A stretch of 64,000 nucleotides of DNA from Bog-473 sp963717455 (GTDB taxonomy: Bacteria; Actinomycetota; Acidimicrobiia; Acidimicrobiales; RAAP-2): NCBI GenBank assembly GCA_963717455.1, contig OY970336.1, positions 1,240,001-1,304,000 of the forward strand. The letters are read 5' to 3'. The first letter of the stretch is position 1. The number at the start of each line of letters is the position of its first letter. The notes below the pieces were generated by a model. It was given only the letters and a program-made list of their open reading frames with translations. It did not search any database and was not told the DNA's origin. The position numbers and the translations under genes are program-made. Shown one piece after another: positions 51,688 through 60,088 of this stretch.

Positions 51688-53756
51688 TGACCACGGTGAC
51701 CACACAACCGCAATCCCAGCCAAGCGACATGCCACACGGCGTCGCGGGGTCTCGGAGCCTGTTCGACCGCGAGATCATGGGCCGGGCGCTCGTCGATGCC
51801 TTCAAGAAGCTCGACCCTCGGGTGCAGATCAAGAACCCGGTCATGTTCGTCGTGCTGGTCGGCACGGTCGTCACTCTGATCGAGTCGATCGCGCATCCCG
51901 GGGTATTCGACTGGTCCATCACCGTGTGGCTCTTCCTCACGGTGATGTTCGCCAACTTCGCCGAGGCGATGGCGGAAGGGCGAGGGAAGGCTCAGGCCGA
52001 CACCCTGCGTCGGATGCGGGCGGAAACCGAGGCACGCCGTCTGGGGCCGAACGGCACCGAGGAGCGGGTGGCCGCCGCGGATCTGGCGAAGGGGGACCTC
52101 GTGGTGTGCGAGGCGGGCGACCTCATCCCCTCGGACGGCGAGATCATCGAGGGCATCGCCTCGGTGGACGAGTCGGCCATCACCGGGGAGTCGGCACCCG
52201 TCATCCGTGAGTCCGGAGGTGACCGCTCTGCCGTCACGGGGGGGACACGCGTGCTCTCCGACCGCATCGTGGTGCGCATCACGGCCGAGCGCGGTCAGAC
52301 CTTCCTCGACCGCATGATCACCCTGGTCGAAGGGGCCAACCGGCAGAGGACCCCGAACGAGATCGCGCTCACCATCCTCTTGGCCGTGCTGACCATCGTC
52401 TTCATCCCGGTCGTGGTGACGCTTCAGGCCTTCGGGAAGTACTCGGGCGCGACGGTGTCGGTCGTCATCTTGGTGTCGTTGCTCGTGTGTCTCATCCCGA
52501 CCACCATCGGGGCACTCCTCTCGGCCATCGGCATCGCCGGCATGGACCGGCTCGTGCAGCGGAACGTCCTTGCTATGAGCGGACGCGCCGTCGAGGCGGC
52601 AGGCGACGTGCAGACACTGCTGCTCGACAAGACCGGGACGATCACGCTCGGCAACCGGATGGCGTCGGCCTTCTTCCCGGCGCACGGACACACGGAAGAG
52701 GAGGTGGCCGACGCCGCCCAGCTGGCCTCGCTGGCCGACGAGACGCCCGAGGGCAGGTCAATCGTGGTCCTGGCCAAGGAGCGCTTCGGCATCCGCGAGC
52801 GGGAGCTGCCCGTCGGTTCGCACGAGTTCGTCCCGTTCTCGGCGACCACCCGGATGTCGGGACTCGACGTCGATGGCCGCCAGATCCGCAAGGGTGCGGC
52901 CGATTCGGTGCGGGCCTGGGCGGTCGAGCAGGGGGGCACGCCGCCCGACGGACTCCAAGAGATCGTCGATCGCATCGCCCGGGCCGGGTCCACCCCACTT
53001 GTCGTGGCGGACGGTCCGGTGATCCTCGGCGTGATCGAGCTCAAGGACGTCGTGAAGGTCGGCATCAGCGAGAAGTTCGACGAAATGCGCCAGATGGGGA
53101 TCCGGACGGTCATGATCACCGGCGACAACCCGCTGACCGCTGCCGCCATCGCCCAAGAGGCAGGCGTCGACGACTTCTTGGCCGAGGCAACCCCCGAGGC
53201 CAAGTTGGAGCTGATCCGGCGCGAGCAGGAGGGCGGGAAGCTCGTGGCCATGACGGGCGACGGCACCAACGACGCGCCCGCACTGGCCCAAGCCGACGTC
53301 GGCGTGGCGATGAACACCGGGACCACCGCAGCCAAAGAGGCCGGCAACATGGTCGACCTCGATTCCAACCCCACCAAGCTGATCGACGTCGTCGAAATCG
53401 GCAAGCAGCTGCTGATCACCCGGGGATCGCTCACGACGTTCTCCATCGCCAACGACGTGGCCAAGTACTTCGCCATCATCCCGGCGCTGTTCGTCGCCAC
53501 CTATCCGCAGCTCAACGCGCTCAACGTCATGAAGCTCCACAGCCCGGAGAGCGCCGTGCTCTCGGCCGTGATCTTCAACGCCCTCGTCATCGTGGCGCTC
53601 ATCCCGCTCGCGCTACGAGGAGTGAAGTTCAGGCCGGCGTCCGCAGAGGCGATCCTTCGCCGAAACGTCTTCATCTACGGCGTGGGCGGGATCATCGTGC
53701 CGTTCATCTTCATCAAGCTCATCGACATCATTCTCGTCGCCCTTCACGCCTACTGA
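51687..53756 (+). CDS. kdpB: K+-transporting P-type ATPase subunit KdpB
   Basis: 689 aa. Phosphorylation motif DKTGT at 314-318, actuator motif DESAITGESAPV with its TGES, and hinge MTGDGTNDAPALAQADVGVAM. Hydrolyses ATP to drive K+ import through KdpA. Start ATG overlapping the kdpA stop. Confidence 0.96.
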   Translation: MTTVTTQPQSQPSDMPHGVAGSRSLFDREIMGRALVDAFKKLDPRVQIKNPVMFVVLVGTVVTLIESIAHPGVFDWSITVWLFLTVMFANFAEAMAEGRGKAQADTLRRMRAETEARRLGPNGTEERVAAADLAKGDLVVCEAGDLIPSDGEIIEGIASVDESAITGESAPVIRESGGDRSAVTGGTRVLSDRIVVRITAERGQTFLDRMITLVEGANRQRTPNEIALTILLAVLTIVFIPVVVTLQAFGKYSGATVSVVILVSLLVCLIPTTIGALLSAIGIAGMDRLVQRNVLAMSGRAVEAAGDVQTLLLDKTGTITLGNRMASAFFPAHGHTEEEVADAAQLASLADETPEGRSIVVLAKERFGIRERELPVGSHEFVPFSATTRMSGLDVDGRQIRKGAADSVRAWAVEQGGTPPDGLQEIVDRIARAGSTPLVVADGPVILGVIELKDVVKVGISEKFDEMRQMGIRTVMITGDNPLTAAAIAQEAGVDDFLAEATPEAKLELIRREQEGGKLVAMTGDGTNDAPALAQADVGVAMNTGTTAAKEAGNMVDLDSNPTKLIDVVEIGKQLLITRGSLTTFSIANDVAKYFAIIPALFVATYPQLNALNVMKLHSPESAVLSAVIFNALVIVALIPLALRGVKFRPASAEAILRRNVFIYGVGGIIVPFIFIKLIDIILVALHAY

Positions 53757-53768
53757 TCGCGAGCTCAC

Positions 53769-54419
53769 ATGATCACCCACCTCCGTCGCTCCGTCATCAC
53801 CGTCATCGTCTTCACCGTCTTCTTCGGCTTCCTGTACGCCTTCGCCGGCACCGGGGTCGCCCAGGCCTTCTTCCGGGGCCAGGCAGACGGCTCCCTCACG
53901 GCGAACGGTTCGAGGCTCATCGGCCAGGACTGGTCGCAGACGCGATGCCCCGGTCATCCCTTGGGCAGCTGCGTGTTCCAGGGACGTCCCGACAACCTGG
54001 GGCCCTATGCCGGGTCGGCCAGCCCAGCCGCCGCTGGAGGGGACAACCCGCTGGAGGCCAACAACATCCCCGGCAAGCCAGGCGTCTTGAACAGTGGCTC
54101 TTCGGCGACGACGAACCTCGGTCCTCGCTCGGAAACCCTGCTGCAGAACACCCAGAAGCTGGTCGCCTACTGGAAGGCGCGGGGCGTCAACCCGACGCCC
54201 GACCTGGTGACCACCTCGGCGAGCGGTCTGGACCCCGACATCACGCCGCAGGACGCCTACGCCGAGATCCCCATGGTCTCGCGGGCGACGGGGATCGCAC
54301 CCTCCCGGTTGCGGAGCCTGATCAACCAGCAGACACAAGGCATGCCGCTCGGTTTCCTGGGCTCGCCCTTCGTGAACGTGCTGCAGCTCAACGAGGCGCT
54401 GGCCAAGCTCAAGACGTGA
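53769..54419 (+). CDS. kdpC: K+-transporting ATPase subunit KdpC
   Basis: 216 aa. One N-terminal transmembrane helix (SVITVIVFTVFFGFLYAFAGTGVAQ) and an external domain ending in the standard SRATGIAPSRLRSLINQQTQG...LGSPFVNVLQLNEAL. Stabilises KdpAB. Overlaps the OB-fold gene as GTGA. Confidence 0.93.
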   Translation: MITHLRRSVITVIVFTVFFGFLYAFAGTGVAQAFFRGQADGSLTANGSRLIGQDWSQTRCPGHPLGSCVFQGRPDNLGPYAGSASPAAAGGDNPLEANNIPGKPGVLNSGSSATTNLGPRSETLLQNTQKLVAYWKARGVNPTPDLVTTSASGLDPDITPQDAYAEIPMVSRATGIAPSRLRSLINQQTQGMPLGFLGSPFVNVLQLNEALAKLKT

Positions 54420-54691
54420 GCACCCCCACCGCCATCGTGGCGCTGGTGCCGCGTCGGCGGGCGGTGGTGGCCGGAACGATCGAGTCGGTTGCCCCCTTCG
54501 AGCAGCCCTGGGTCCGCACCGACGCGGTCCTCGGTGACTGCAGCGGGACGCTGGTGCTGCGCTTCATGGGCCGCCCCGCCGTGCCGGGGATCGTCGCTGG
54601 GCGCCGCCTCGTCGCCGAGGGCACCCCGGCTCTCGAGGACGGCGTGCTGCTGATGCGCAACCCGCTCTATTCGTTCGTGACGGGGGAGTGA
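54416..54691 (+). CDS. OB-fold nucleic-acid-binding-like protein
   Basis: 91 aa. RRRAVVAGTIESVAP...CSGTLVLRFMGRPAVPGIVAGRRLVAEG and a final NPLYSF resemble small single OB-fold proteins common in actinobacteria. The start overlaps kdpC as GTGA and its 3' end overlaps the convergent kdpE end by 25 bp. Link to potassium transport is by position only. Confidence 0.65.
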   Translation: MSTPTAIVALVPRRRAVVAGTIESVAPFEQPWVRTDAVLGDCSGTLVLRFMGRPAVPGIVAGRRLVAEGTPALEDGVLLMRNPLYSFVTGE

Positions 54692-55377
54692 GCGTCGGGG
54701 ACGAGCTGGTAGCCGATGCCGGGCACGGTTTTGAGCAGCCGGCCCTCCTCGTCCCCCATCTTCTTGCGCAGGCGGTGCGTGTAGACCCGGACGTAGTTGG
54801 ACTCGGCCCCGTAGCCCGGCCCCCACACGTCCTTGAGGATCATGTGATGGGTGCACACCTTGCCGGCGTGGCGGGCGAGGTAAGCCAGGAGCTCGAACTC
54901 CTTGGCCGTGAGCTGGAGCGGCGAGCCCGCGAGCGTCGCCATGTGGTGCACGAGGTCGATGTCGAGATCGCCCACCTCCAATGTGGTGGGGTGCTCAGCG
55001 GCCTCACGCTGGCGGGCGGCGGCGTGGCGGAGAGCCACCCGGAGGCGGGCCTCGAGCTCGGCCATGCCGAAGGGCTTCGTCACGAAGTCGTCGGCGCCAC
55101 TGTCGAGTGCCTCCACCTTCCGGCGTTCGTCGCCGTAGGCGGACAGCACCACGATGGGCACGTCCGAGAACTCGCGGATGTGGCGGCAGACCTCGAGGCC
55201 GTCCACGTCGGGCAGACCGAGGTCGAGGATGACGAGGTCCGGTCCGGCCAGGGCGACCTGGTTGACGGCCTCAGTCCCAGAGTGCGCGGTGATGACTTCG
55301 TCCCCCCGGGCGGTCAGGCCGATCCGGAGGGCCTTGAGCAGCGACGGATCGTCGTCGACCACGAGGACCTTGGTCAT
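54667..55377 (-). CDS. kdpE: KdpE-type response regulator (OmpR/PhoB family)
   Basis: 236 aa. Receiver domain with phospho-acceptor D52 (LVILDLGLPDVDG) and conserved K in VTKPFGM. Winged-helix C-domain: LQLTAKEFELLAYLARHAGKVCTH and ESNYVRVYTHRLRKKMGDEEGRLLKTVPGIGYQL. The downstream partner of the histidine kinase (9-bp gap). A likely ligand of the TTGAC repeats at 49756-49818. Confidence 0.95.
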   Translation of the reverse strand: MTKVLVVDDDPSLLKALRIGLTARGDEVITAHSGTEAVNQVALAGPDLVILDLGLPDVDGLEVCRHIREFSDVPIVVLSAYGDERRKVEALDSGADDFVTKPFGMAELEARLRVALRHAAARQREAAEHPTTLEVGDLDIDLVHHMATLAGSPLQLTAKEFELLAYLARHAGKVCTHHMILKDVWGPGYGAESNYVRVYTHRLRKKMGDEEGRLLKTVPGIGYQLVPDAHSPVTNE

Positions 55378-55386
55378 GGCGGGCGG

Positions 55387-56925
55387 TCAGACCGGCATCG
55401 TGACGAGGGACTCGCAGGGCACGGTGAACACGACGCGGGCGCCGCGCGTGACGTCGGGGTCGATCCAGATCAGCCCGCCATGGGCCTCGACGAATGCCTT
55501 GGCGATGGCGAGGCCGAGGCCGGCCCTGCCGCCGCCGCCGTTCTGGCTGAACATGTCGAAGACGCGTTCCCGCTCCTCGCGGGCGATACCGGGACCGTCG
55601 TCGCTGACCGCTATCTCCACCCGCGTGGCTCCGCTCCCGGGCGCCGTCCGCGCCGTCACTCGGATGATGCTGTCGTCGGGTGACAGCCGCTCGGCGTTCT
55701 CGAGCACGTTCGCCAGGACCTGGCCCATCAGCACGTGATCGAGATGCAGCAGTGGCAGGTCGGCCGGTGCGTCGATCGCGACTCGGCCGGGCGACACGAT
55801 GCCACCCAGAGAGGCCAGTGCCTCGTCGACCAACTCGTCGAACCCGACGGCGGTCGGTCGGAGCTCGAGTGCCCCCGCCTCGATACGGGTCATGTCGAGA
55901 AGATTGGTCAGGAGCCGGGCCAGTCGGTCGGACTGAAGCTCGATGAGCTCGAGGAGCTCAGCCCGGTCACTGGGACCCAGGTTGGTGTCGACCTGGCGCA
56001 GGCTCGACACGGCGGTCTTGATGGAGGCGAGCGGCGTCCGCAGGTCGTGCGAGGCCGCGCCCATGAGCGCGCGGCGCCAGCGGTCGATCTCCTCCAGCAG
56101 GCGCGCCCGCAACGCCTGCTCCCGCAGTTGGGCCCGGTCGACGGCGAGCGCCGCCTGGTTGGCGAAGGTGCCGAGCAGGCTTCGCTCCTGTTCGCCCAGC
56201 TGCACCTGCTGGAGCACGAGCATGCCGACGGGCCGGTGGCTGACCACCAGCGCCACCGACACCCGCCGAGGTCCGGCTTCCTCCACGAGCCCGAGCGATC
56301 GTGTCTGACCACCGCCCGACGTCAAGGACTCCACCTCTCCGCTGCTGAGTGGCTGGCCGGCTGTGGCCGCGACCCGCAACATCTCGCCCGATGCCTTTGC
56401 CTCCGCGACGGTCTCGGGGAGCACGAGGGCAGTCCAGCGGGGGACGAAGACGCTCTGCAAGGTTTCCACGATGTGTGTGAGCAGCTGGGTCAGGGTGAGG
56501 TCGCCGATGAGCGCCTGCGACAGTTCGAACAGGCGCTCCGACTCCGCCGTCCGCCGCAGCGCCTCCTCTCGCGCGTCCCGCAGCTTGTCGACCACACGGG
56601 CGACGATCAGCACGACGACGGCGTAGACGGCCAGCGCGAACCAGTTGGAGGGGGAGCGCACCGTGAAGGTGTTGTACGGCGGCAGGAAGAACCAGTCGTA
56701 GACGAGGAAGCCTCCCAGCGCGCCGACGACGCCGGGGACGAAGCCGCCGATCACGACGCCGATCACGGCGGGCAGCACGAACGCCAGCGCCGGGATTGCG
56801 ATGCTCAGGTGGGCGCGGAAGGGCAGCATCAGGGCCAAGAGCGCGCCCAGACCGCCCAGCGTGACGACGATCCCCAACGTCGTACGCTGGTACGTTGCTT
56901 TGGTAACCAGCCCGCTTCGTTTCAC
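55387..56925 (-). CDS. kdpD: KdpD C-terminal half: membrane sensor histidine kinase
   Basis: 512 aa. Four membrane segments (near 15-110) form the DUF4118-type sensor domain. Then comes a GAF-like region, followed by HisKA with H293 in ASHDLRTPLASIKT, and the HATPase G-boxes (SDDGPGIA, GLGLAIAKAFVEAHGG). The N-terminal Walker-containing domain of normal KdpD is missing; it is encoded by the next gene on the opposite strand. GTG at 56925 is preferred, because an ATG at 57003 would touch the divergent start. It phosphorylates KdpE downstream (9-bp gap). Confidence 0.9.
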   Translation of the reverse strand: MKRSGLVTKATYQRTTLGIVVTLGGLGALLALMLPFRAHLSIAIPALAFVLPAVIGVVIGGFVPGVVGALGGFLVYDWFFLPPYNTFTVRSPSNWFALAVYAVVVLIVARVVDKLRDAREEALRRTAESERLFELSQALIGDLTLTQLLTHIVETLQSVFVPRWTALVLPETVAEAKASGEMLRVAATAGQPLSSGEVESLTSGGGQTRSLGLVEEAGPRRVSVALVVSHRPVGMLVLQQVQLGEQERSLLGTFANQAALAVDRAQLREQALRARLLEEIDRWRRALMGAASHDLRTPLASIKTAVSSLRQVDTNLGPSDRAELLELIELQSDRLARLLTNLLDMTRIEAGALELRPTAVGFDELVDEALASLGGIVSPGRVAIDAPADLPLLHLDHVLMGQVLANVLENAERLSPDDSIIRVTARTAPGSGATRVEIAVSDDGPGIAREERERVFDMFSQNGGGGRAGLGLAIAKAFVEAHGGLIWIDPDVTRGARVVFTVPCESLVTMPV

Positions 56926-56949
56926 GTACGTCTCTACTACTTTCCGTCC

Positions 56950-56967
56950 CTCGGAGGGCCCTCCGAG
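56950..56967. promoter_or_regulatory. Perfect 18-bp palindrome between the two KdpD genes
   Basis: CTCGGAGGGCCCTCCGAG is identical to its reverse complement. It sits in the 80-bp gap between the divergent KdpD halves. Candidate operator (for KdpE or another dimeric regulator), or an unusual bidirectional stem-loop. Confidence 0.55.
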
Positions 56968-57005
56968 TGTACCGACGCACTGATGGGGCCCGGCGAAAGG
57001 CATAG

Positions 57006-58151
57006 ATGAGCAAGACCGGCGAAGACGAGGGGGTGCGGCCCACCGGCCGCTTCCGTGTGTACCTCGGCGCGGCGGCCGGCGTCGGCAAGACGTGCGCCAT
57101 GCTCGACGAGGGATGGCGGCGGTTCCAGCGCGGCGCCGACGTCGTAGTCGGTTTCGTCGAGACGCACAAGCGGACCTACACGATGGAGCAGATCCGCGAC
57201 CTGCCCGTCGTCCCGCGCAAGCAGGTGGAGTACCGCAATTCGGTCTGGGAGGAGATGGACGTCGACGCCGTCATCGCCCGCAAGCCCGAGGTGGTCCTGA
57301 TCGACGAGCTTGCCCACACCAACGTGCCAGGCTCGGGTCGCCACGAGAAGCGCTGGGAGGACGTGCTCGAGATCCTCGATGCGGGCATCGCCGTCATCAC
57401 GACCGTGAACATCCAGCACATCGAGTCCCTGGCCGATGCCGTCGAGCGGATCACGGGTGTCGGGGTACGCGAGCGGGTGCCCGACTGGGTGGTGAGGCGG
57501 GCCGATCAGATCGAGCTGATCGACTCCTCGGCCGACCAGCTGCGGCGCCGGATGCTGCACGGCAACATCTACCCCGAGCACAAGGTGCCGTCAGCACTGA
57601 GCGGGTTCTTCCGGGCTGAGAACCTCGTCGCGCTGCGCGAGCTCTCGCTTCGCTTCGTGGCCGACGAGACCGAGGAGGAGCTCCTCGAGTACCTCCGTAC
57701 CAAGGGGGCGGCGGGTGAGCTGTGGGAGACGACCGAGCGGATCATGGTGGCCGTGACGGGCGCGCCGGGGAATGCGTCGGTGATCAGGCGGGCGGCCCGC
57801 ATCGCGGCCCGCATCAAGGCCGACCTCATCGCCGTGCACGTGGTGTCGGGAGACGCCGACAGCTCGCAGGCCAGCACGAAGGACTTGGAGGAACTGGTGA
57901 TGGCCGTGGGTGGCCGGTGGCAGACGCTCGAGGGTGACGACGTGGCCAAGACCATCTTCGCCGCCGCCGTCGACCAACAGATCACGCAGATCGTGGTGGG
58001 CACCTCCCGCCTGACCCGCTGGCAGTCAATGACGAGGGGGTCGGTAATCCAGCAGATCCTCCGTATGGCGTCCGAGAACGACATCGACCTACACGTCATC
58101 GCCCGCCGTGACGAGTCCGACGAGCGGCCGAACGAAGAACTCGAGAGTTAG
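57006..58151 (+). CDS. KdpD N-terminal half: osmosensitive K+ channel signal-transduction domain plus USP
   Basis: 381 aa. Residues 1-210 are the KdpD N-domain: RFRVYLGAAAGVGKTCAMLDEG with Walker A GAAAGVGKT at 21-29, VVLIDELAHTNVPGSGRHEKRWEDVLEILDAGI, ITTVNIQHIESLADAVE. Residues 245-375 are a USP-like nucleotide-binding domain (MVAVTGAPGNASVIRRAARIAARI...VVGTSRLTRWQ). It ends without membrane segments or kinase domains. ATG with GAAAGG upstream. It would partner in trans with the kinase gene on the other strand. Confidence 0.92.
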   Translation: MSKTGEDEGVRPTGRFRVYLGAAAGVGKTCAMLDEGWRRFQRGADVVVGFVETHKRTYTMEQIRDLPVVPRKQVEYRNSVWEEMDVDAVIARKPEVVLIDELAHTNVPGSGRHEKRWEDVLEILDAGIAVITTVNIQHIESLADAVERITGVGVRERVPDWVVRRADQIELIDSSADQLRRRMLHGNIYPEHKVPSALSGFFRAENLVALRELSLRFVADETEEELLEYLRTKGAAGELWETTERIMVAVTGAPGNASVIRRAARIAARIKADLIAVHVVSGDADSSQASTKDLEELVMAVGGRWQTLEGDDVAKTIFAAAVDQQITQIVVGTSRLTRWQSMTRGSVIQQILRMASENDIDLHVIARRDESDERPNEELES

Positions 58152-58861
58152 CTCCCGGTCAGGTCGGCGAGCGCGGCGTCGGCGGCCATCTTGGCGGCCA
58201 CCTGCATGCAGCGATTGAGATGCGCCAGTGCCTTGGCCCGCCTCGGGTCGCGGGCCAGGTACTTGGCCAGCGCCACGGGGTCGGCGGAGCCGTCCGGCTT
58301 GCTGAGCGAGAAGACGGCCTGATCGACGATGTGCTCGTCGGGCCGGTCGCTGATGCCGCGGTAGACGGACCACTCGACGCCGGCCGCCTCGCAGACCTCG
58401 GCCACTCCGGCCGCCTCCATGTCGACCGCCCCGAAACCTCGCTCCAGGATCGGCTGCCAGACGTCGTCGTCGTCGAACAGCCCGTCGGTCGTCATAAGCC
58501 CGCCCGAGGTTTCCCGGGACCCAATGGGGCGGGTCCGGTACTCGGGACCATCGGGATAGAGCTGCACCCGGCTCGGGACCATGAGCGAGCCGACGGGGAG
58601 GTCGGGGTCGAGCCCGCCGGCGATCCCGATCACCATGACGTGGTCCAGTTGCCCCGCACCGAGCGCTCTCCGGGTGGCCTCCCGGGCCAGGGCCGGACCC
58701 ATCCCGGTCACGAGCGTCGTCACCGACCAGTTGCCCGCAGTCCCCGCGTGCGTGAACACCGGGTCGTTTGTCGTCGGCCGGAGGCCGAAGGATGTGACGA
58801 TCGCCTTCAGCTCGGGCTGCATCGGGGCGAGCACGGCTACCCGCTTGGTCGGCGCGTTCAC
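58148..58861 (-). CDS. Nucleoside phosphorylase-superfamily protein (MTA/SAH nucleosidase-like)
   Basis: 237 aa. Phosphorylase/nucleosidase fold: VAVLAPMQPELKAI, LDHVMVIGIAGGLDPDLPVGSLMV, and the VDMEAAGVAEVCEAAGVEW substrate loop. Could cleave methylthioadenosine, S-adenosylhomocysteine or another nucleoside. It shares a few bases with the KdpD-N stop in a convergent arrangement. Confidence 0.75.
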   Translation of the reverse strand: MNAPTKRVAVLAPMQPELKAIVTSFGLRPTTNDPVFTHAGTAGNWSVTTLVTGMGPALAREATRRALGAGQLDHVMVIGIAGGLDPDLPVGSLMVPSRVQLYPDGPEYRTRPIGSRETSGGLMTTDGLFDDDDVWQPILERGFGAVDMEAAGVAEVCEAAGVEWSVYRGISDRPDEHIVDQAVFSLSKPDGSADPVALAKYLARDPRRAKALAHLNRCMQVAAKMAADAALADLTGS

Positions 58862-58923
58862 CCCTTCATCATGTCGGATCCTTCGCTACCGTGTGCCTGC
58901 ACCTCTGCCAGGGGAGGAGAACC

Positions 58924-59298
58924 ATGCCCAGTGCCGAACAGGTCGTCCGTGACTTCTGCGCCGCGGCGAGCACGCGGGATCCCGAGGTCCTGCGCGCCTT
59001 CTTCTCCGACGACGTCGTGTACCACAACATCCCGATGGAGCCGGCCGAGGGCATCGAGGCCACGATGGCGGTCATCGACATGTTCGTCGCCATGTGCGAT
59101 GCCCTCGAATTCGAGGTGCATCACCTGGCCAGTGACGGGTCGACAGTCCTCACCGAGCGGACCGACACGTTCACCATCAAGGGGAAGACCGCCCCCCTGC
59201 CCGTCATGGGCGCCTTCCACGTCGCGGACGGGAAGATCACCGCATGGCGGGACTACTTCGACATGGCGCAGGTGACCGCCATCTTCGAAGCGGGGTAG
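58924..59298 (+). CDS. Limonene-1,2-epoxide hydrolase-like protein (SnoaL fold)
   Basis: 124 aa. The LEH catalytic set can be placed: Y33 and N35 in VVYHNIP, R79 and D81 in TERTDTF, and D110 in WRDYFD, the spacing of Y53/N55/R99/D101/D132 in the Rhodococcus enzyme. The reaction would be one-step epoxide hydrolysis of a terpenoid-like epoxide. ATG with GGGGAGGAG upstream. Confidence 0.82.
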   Translation: MPSAEQVVRDFCAAASTRDPEVLRAFFSDDVVYHNIPMEPAEGIEATMAVIDMFVAMCDALEFEVHHLASDGSTVLTERTDTFTIKGKTAPLPVMGAFHVADGKITAWRDYFDMAQVTAIFEAG

Positions 59299-59347
59299 CG
59301 GGAGGTCGTCAGCGTCTGCTCATACGGCAGGCCGCTCATGCTGCCGC

Positions 59348-59860
59348 TCAGTAGCTGTGGCAGTGCCCCGGTGTGTCGGGCGGTCCTCCGACGTACCGCG
59401 CCTCCCAGGCCAGCTGCACCGACAGCGGCGCGCTGCCTGCGGTCGGGTACCCGTCGAAGTGGTGCCACTCGAGGATCCCGAAGTACCCGGCGTAGGGGTC
59501 GTTGCGACCCCCCTCCTCACAGACGGCCGTCGCCAGCCATGCCGCCGGGATGGTCTGTTCCTGGGCAGCGACCGCCTGGAAGAAGGACAGGTCCTTGAAG
59601 AAGGCGCCGGCCTGCTGGGCCGCCTGGACTGCGTTGGAGTAGGTCACCATCTTGGCGACCTTGCGCGCCTGGGAGTAGGACATCAACTTGTCGTTGATGC
59701 GCACCGCATGGTGCGTGTCGGCACCCTGGTGCGAGCTGACCGCCTGGTGGCGGGTCGCCTGTGCCCAGGCGGGCTCGCTGTTGAACAAAGACATGAGTAC
59801 AAATGGAACGGCAACAACAATGACGGCCACCGCCGTCGCGAGTGCAATGCGGATCCGCAC
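59348..59860 (-). CDS. Secreted Rpf/transglycosylase-like protein, paralog A
   Basis: 170 aa. N-terminal hydrophobic signal or anchor (RIALATAVAVIVVAVPFVLMSLF), then a helical region MSYSQARKVAKMVTYSNAVQAAQQ shared with paralog B, then a catalytic-domain-like tail AAWLATAVCEEGGRNDPYAGYFGILEW with E115 or E116 in the position of the lysozyme-like Glu. GTG start with a strong GGGAGGTGCC site. It probably cleaves peptidoglycan or acts in resuscitation. Confidence 0.8.
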   Translation of the reverse strand: MRIRIALATAVAVIVVAVPFVLMSLFNSEPAWAQATRHQAVSSHQGADTHHAVRINDKLMSYSQARKVAKMVTYSNAVQAAQQAGAFFKDLSFFQAVAAQEQTIPAAWLATAVCEEGGRNDPYAGYFGILEWHHFDGYPTAGSAPLSVQLAWEARYVGGPPDTPGHCHSY

Positions 59861-60017
59861 GGCACCTCCCTTCGTTGGGCGCGCGCTCGGCGCACGCCTG
59901 GCTCTGATCGGTGTAGGCGGGCTCCGGCCAGTGCATTCGCGCCCCGAACGGCGAGCAGGAAGGCGTCGCGCGTTCTGGCTGGTCGCCGCAGGGTGTGCGG
60001 CCGGTTGTGTACAGCCC
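59861..60017 (-). ncRNA. Conserved 5' leader of rpf paralog A (candidate cis-regulatory RNA)
   Basis: 157 nt. Nearly identical to the leader of paralog B (60749-60900) except in loops and in the last hairpin. Read on the minus strand, it has hairpin 1 (GCCGCA/TGCGGC), a second stem with GAACG/CGTTC ends, a third around CGGG/CCCG, and a fourth of 9 bp just before the ribosome-binding site. The 5-nt length difference to paralog B rules out a coding explanation. Confidence 0.6.
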
Positions 60018-60056
60018 TTTGGAGTTGTTGCTCGGTGTCGTCCTTCAGTTCGGGGT

Positions 60057-60070
60057 CCCGGCATGCCGGG
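60057..60070 (-). terminator. Hairpin after rpf paralog B
   Basis: CCCGGCATGCCGGG palindrome, extended by GG/CC across a mismatch, 19 bp downstream of the paralog B stop. No U-tract. It could end the paralog B transcript before the paralog A leader. Confidence 0.45.
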
Positions 60071-60088
60071 CCCATGTCGTGCTCGGGA

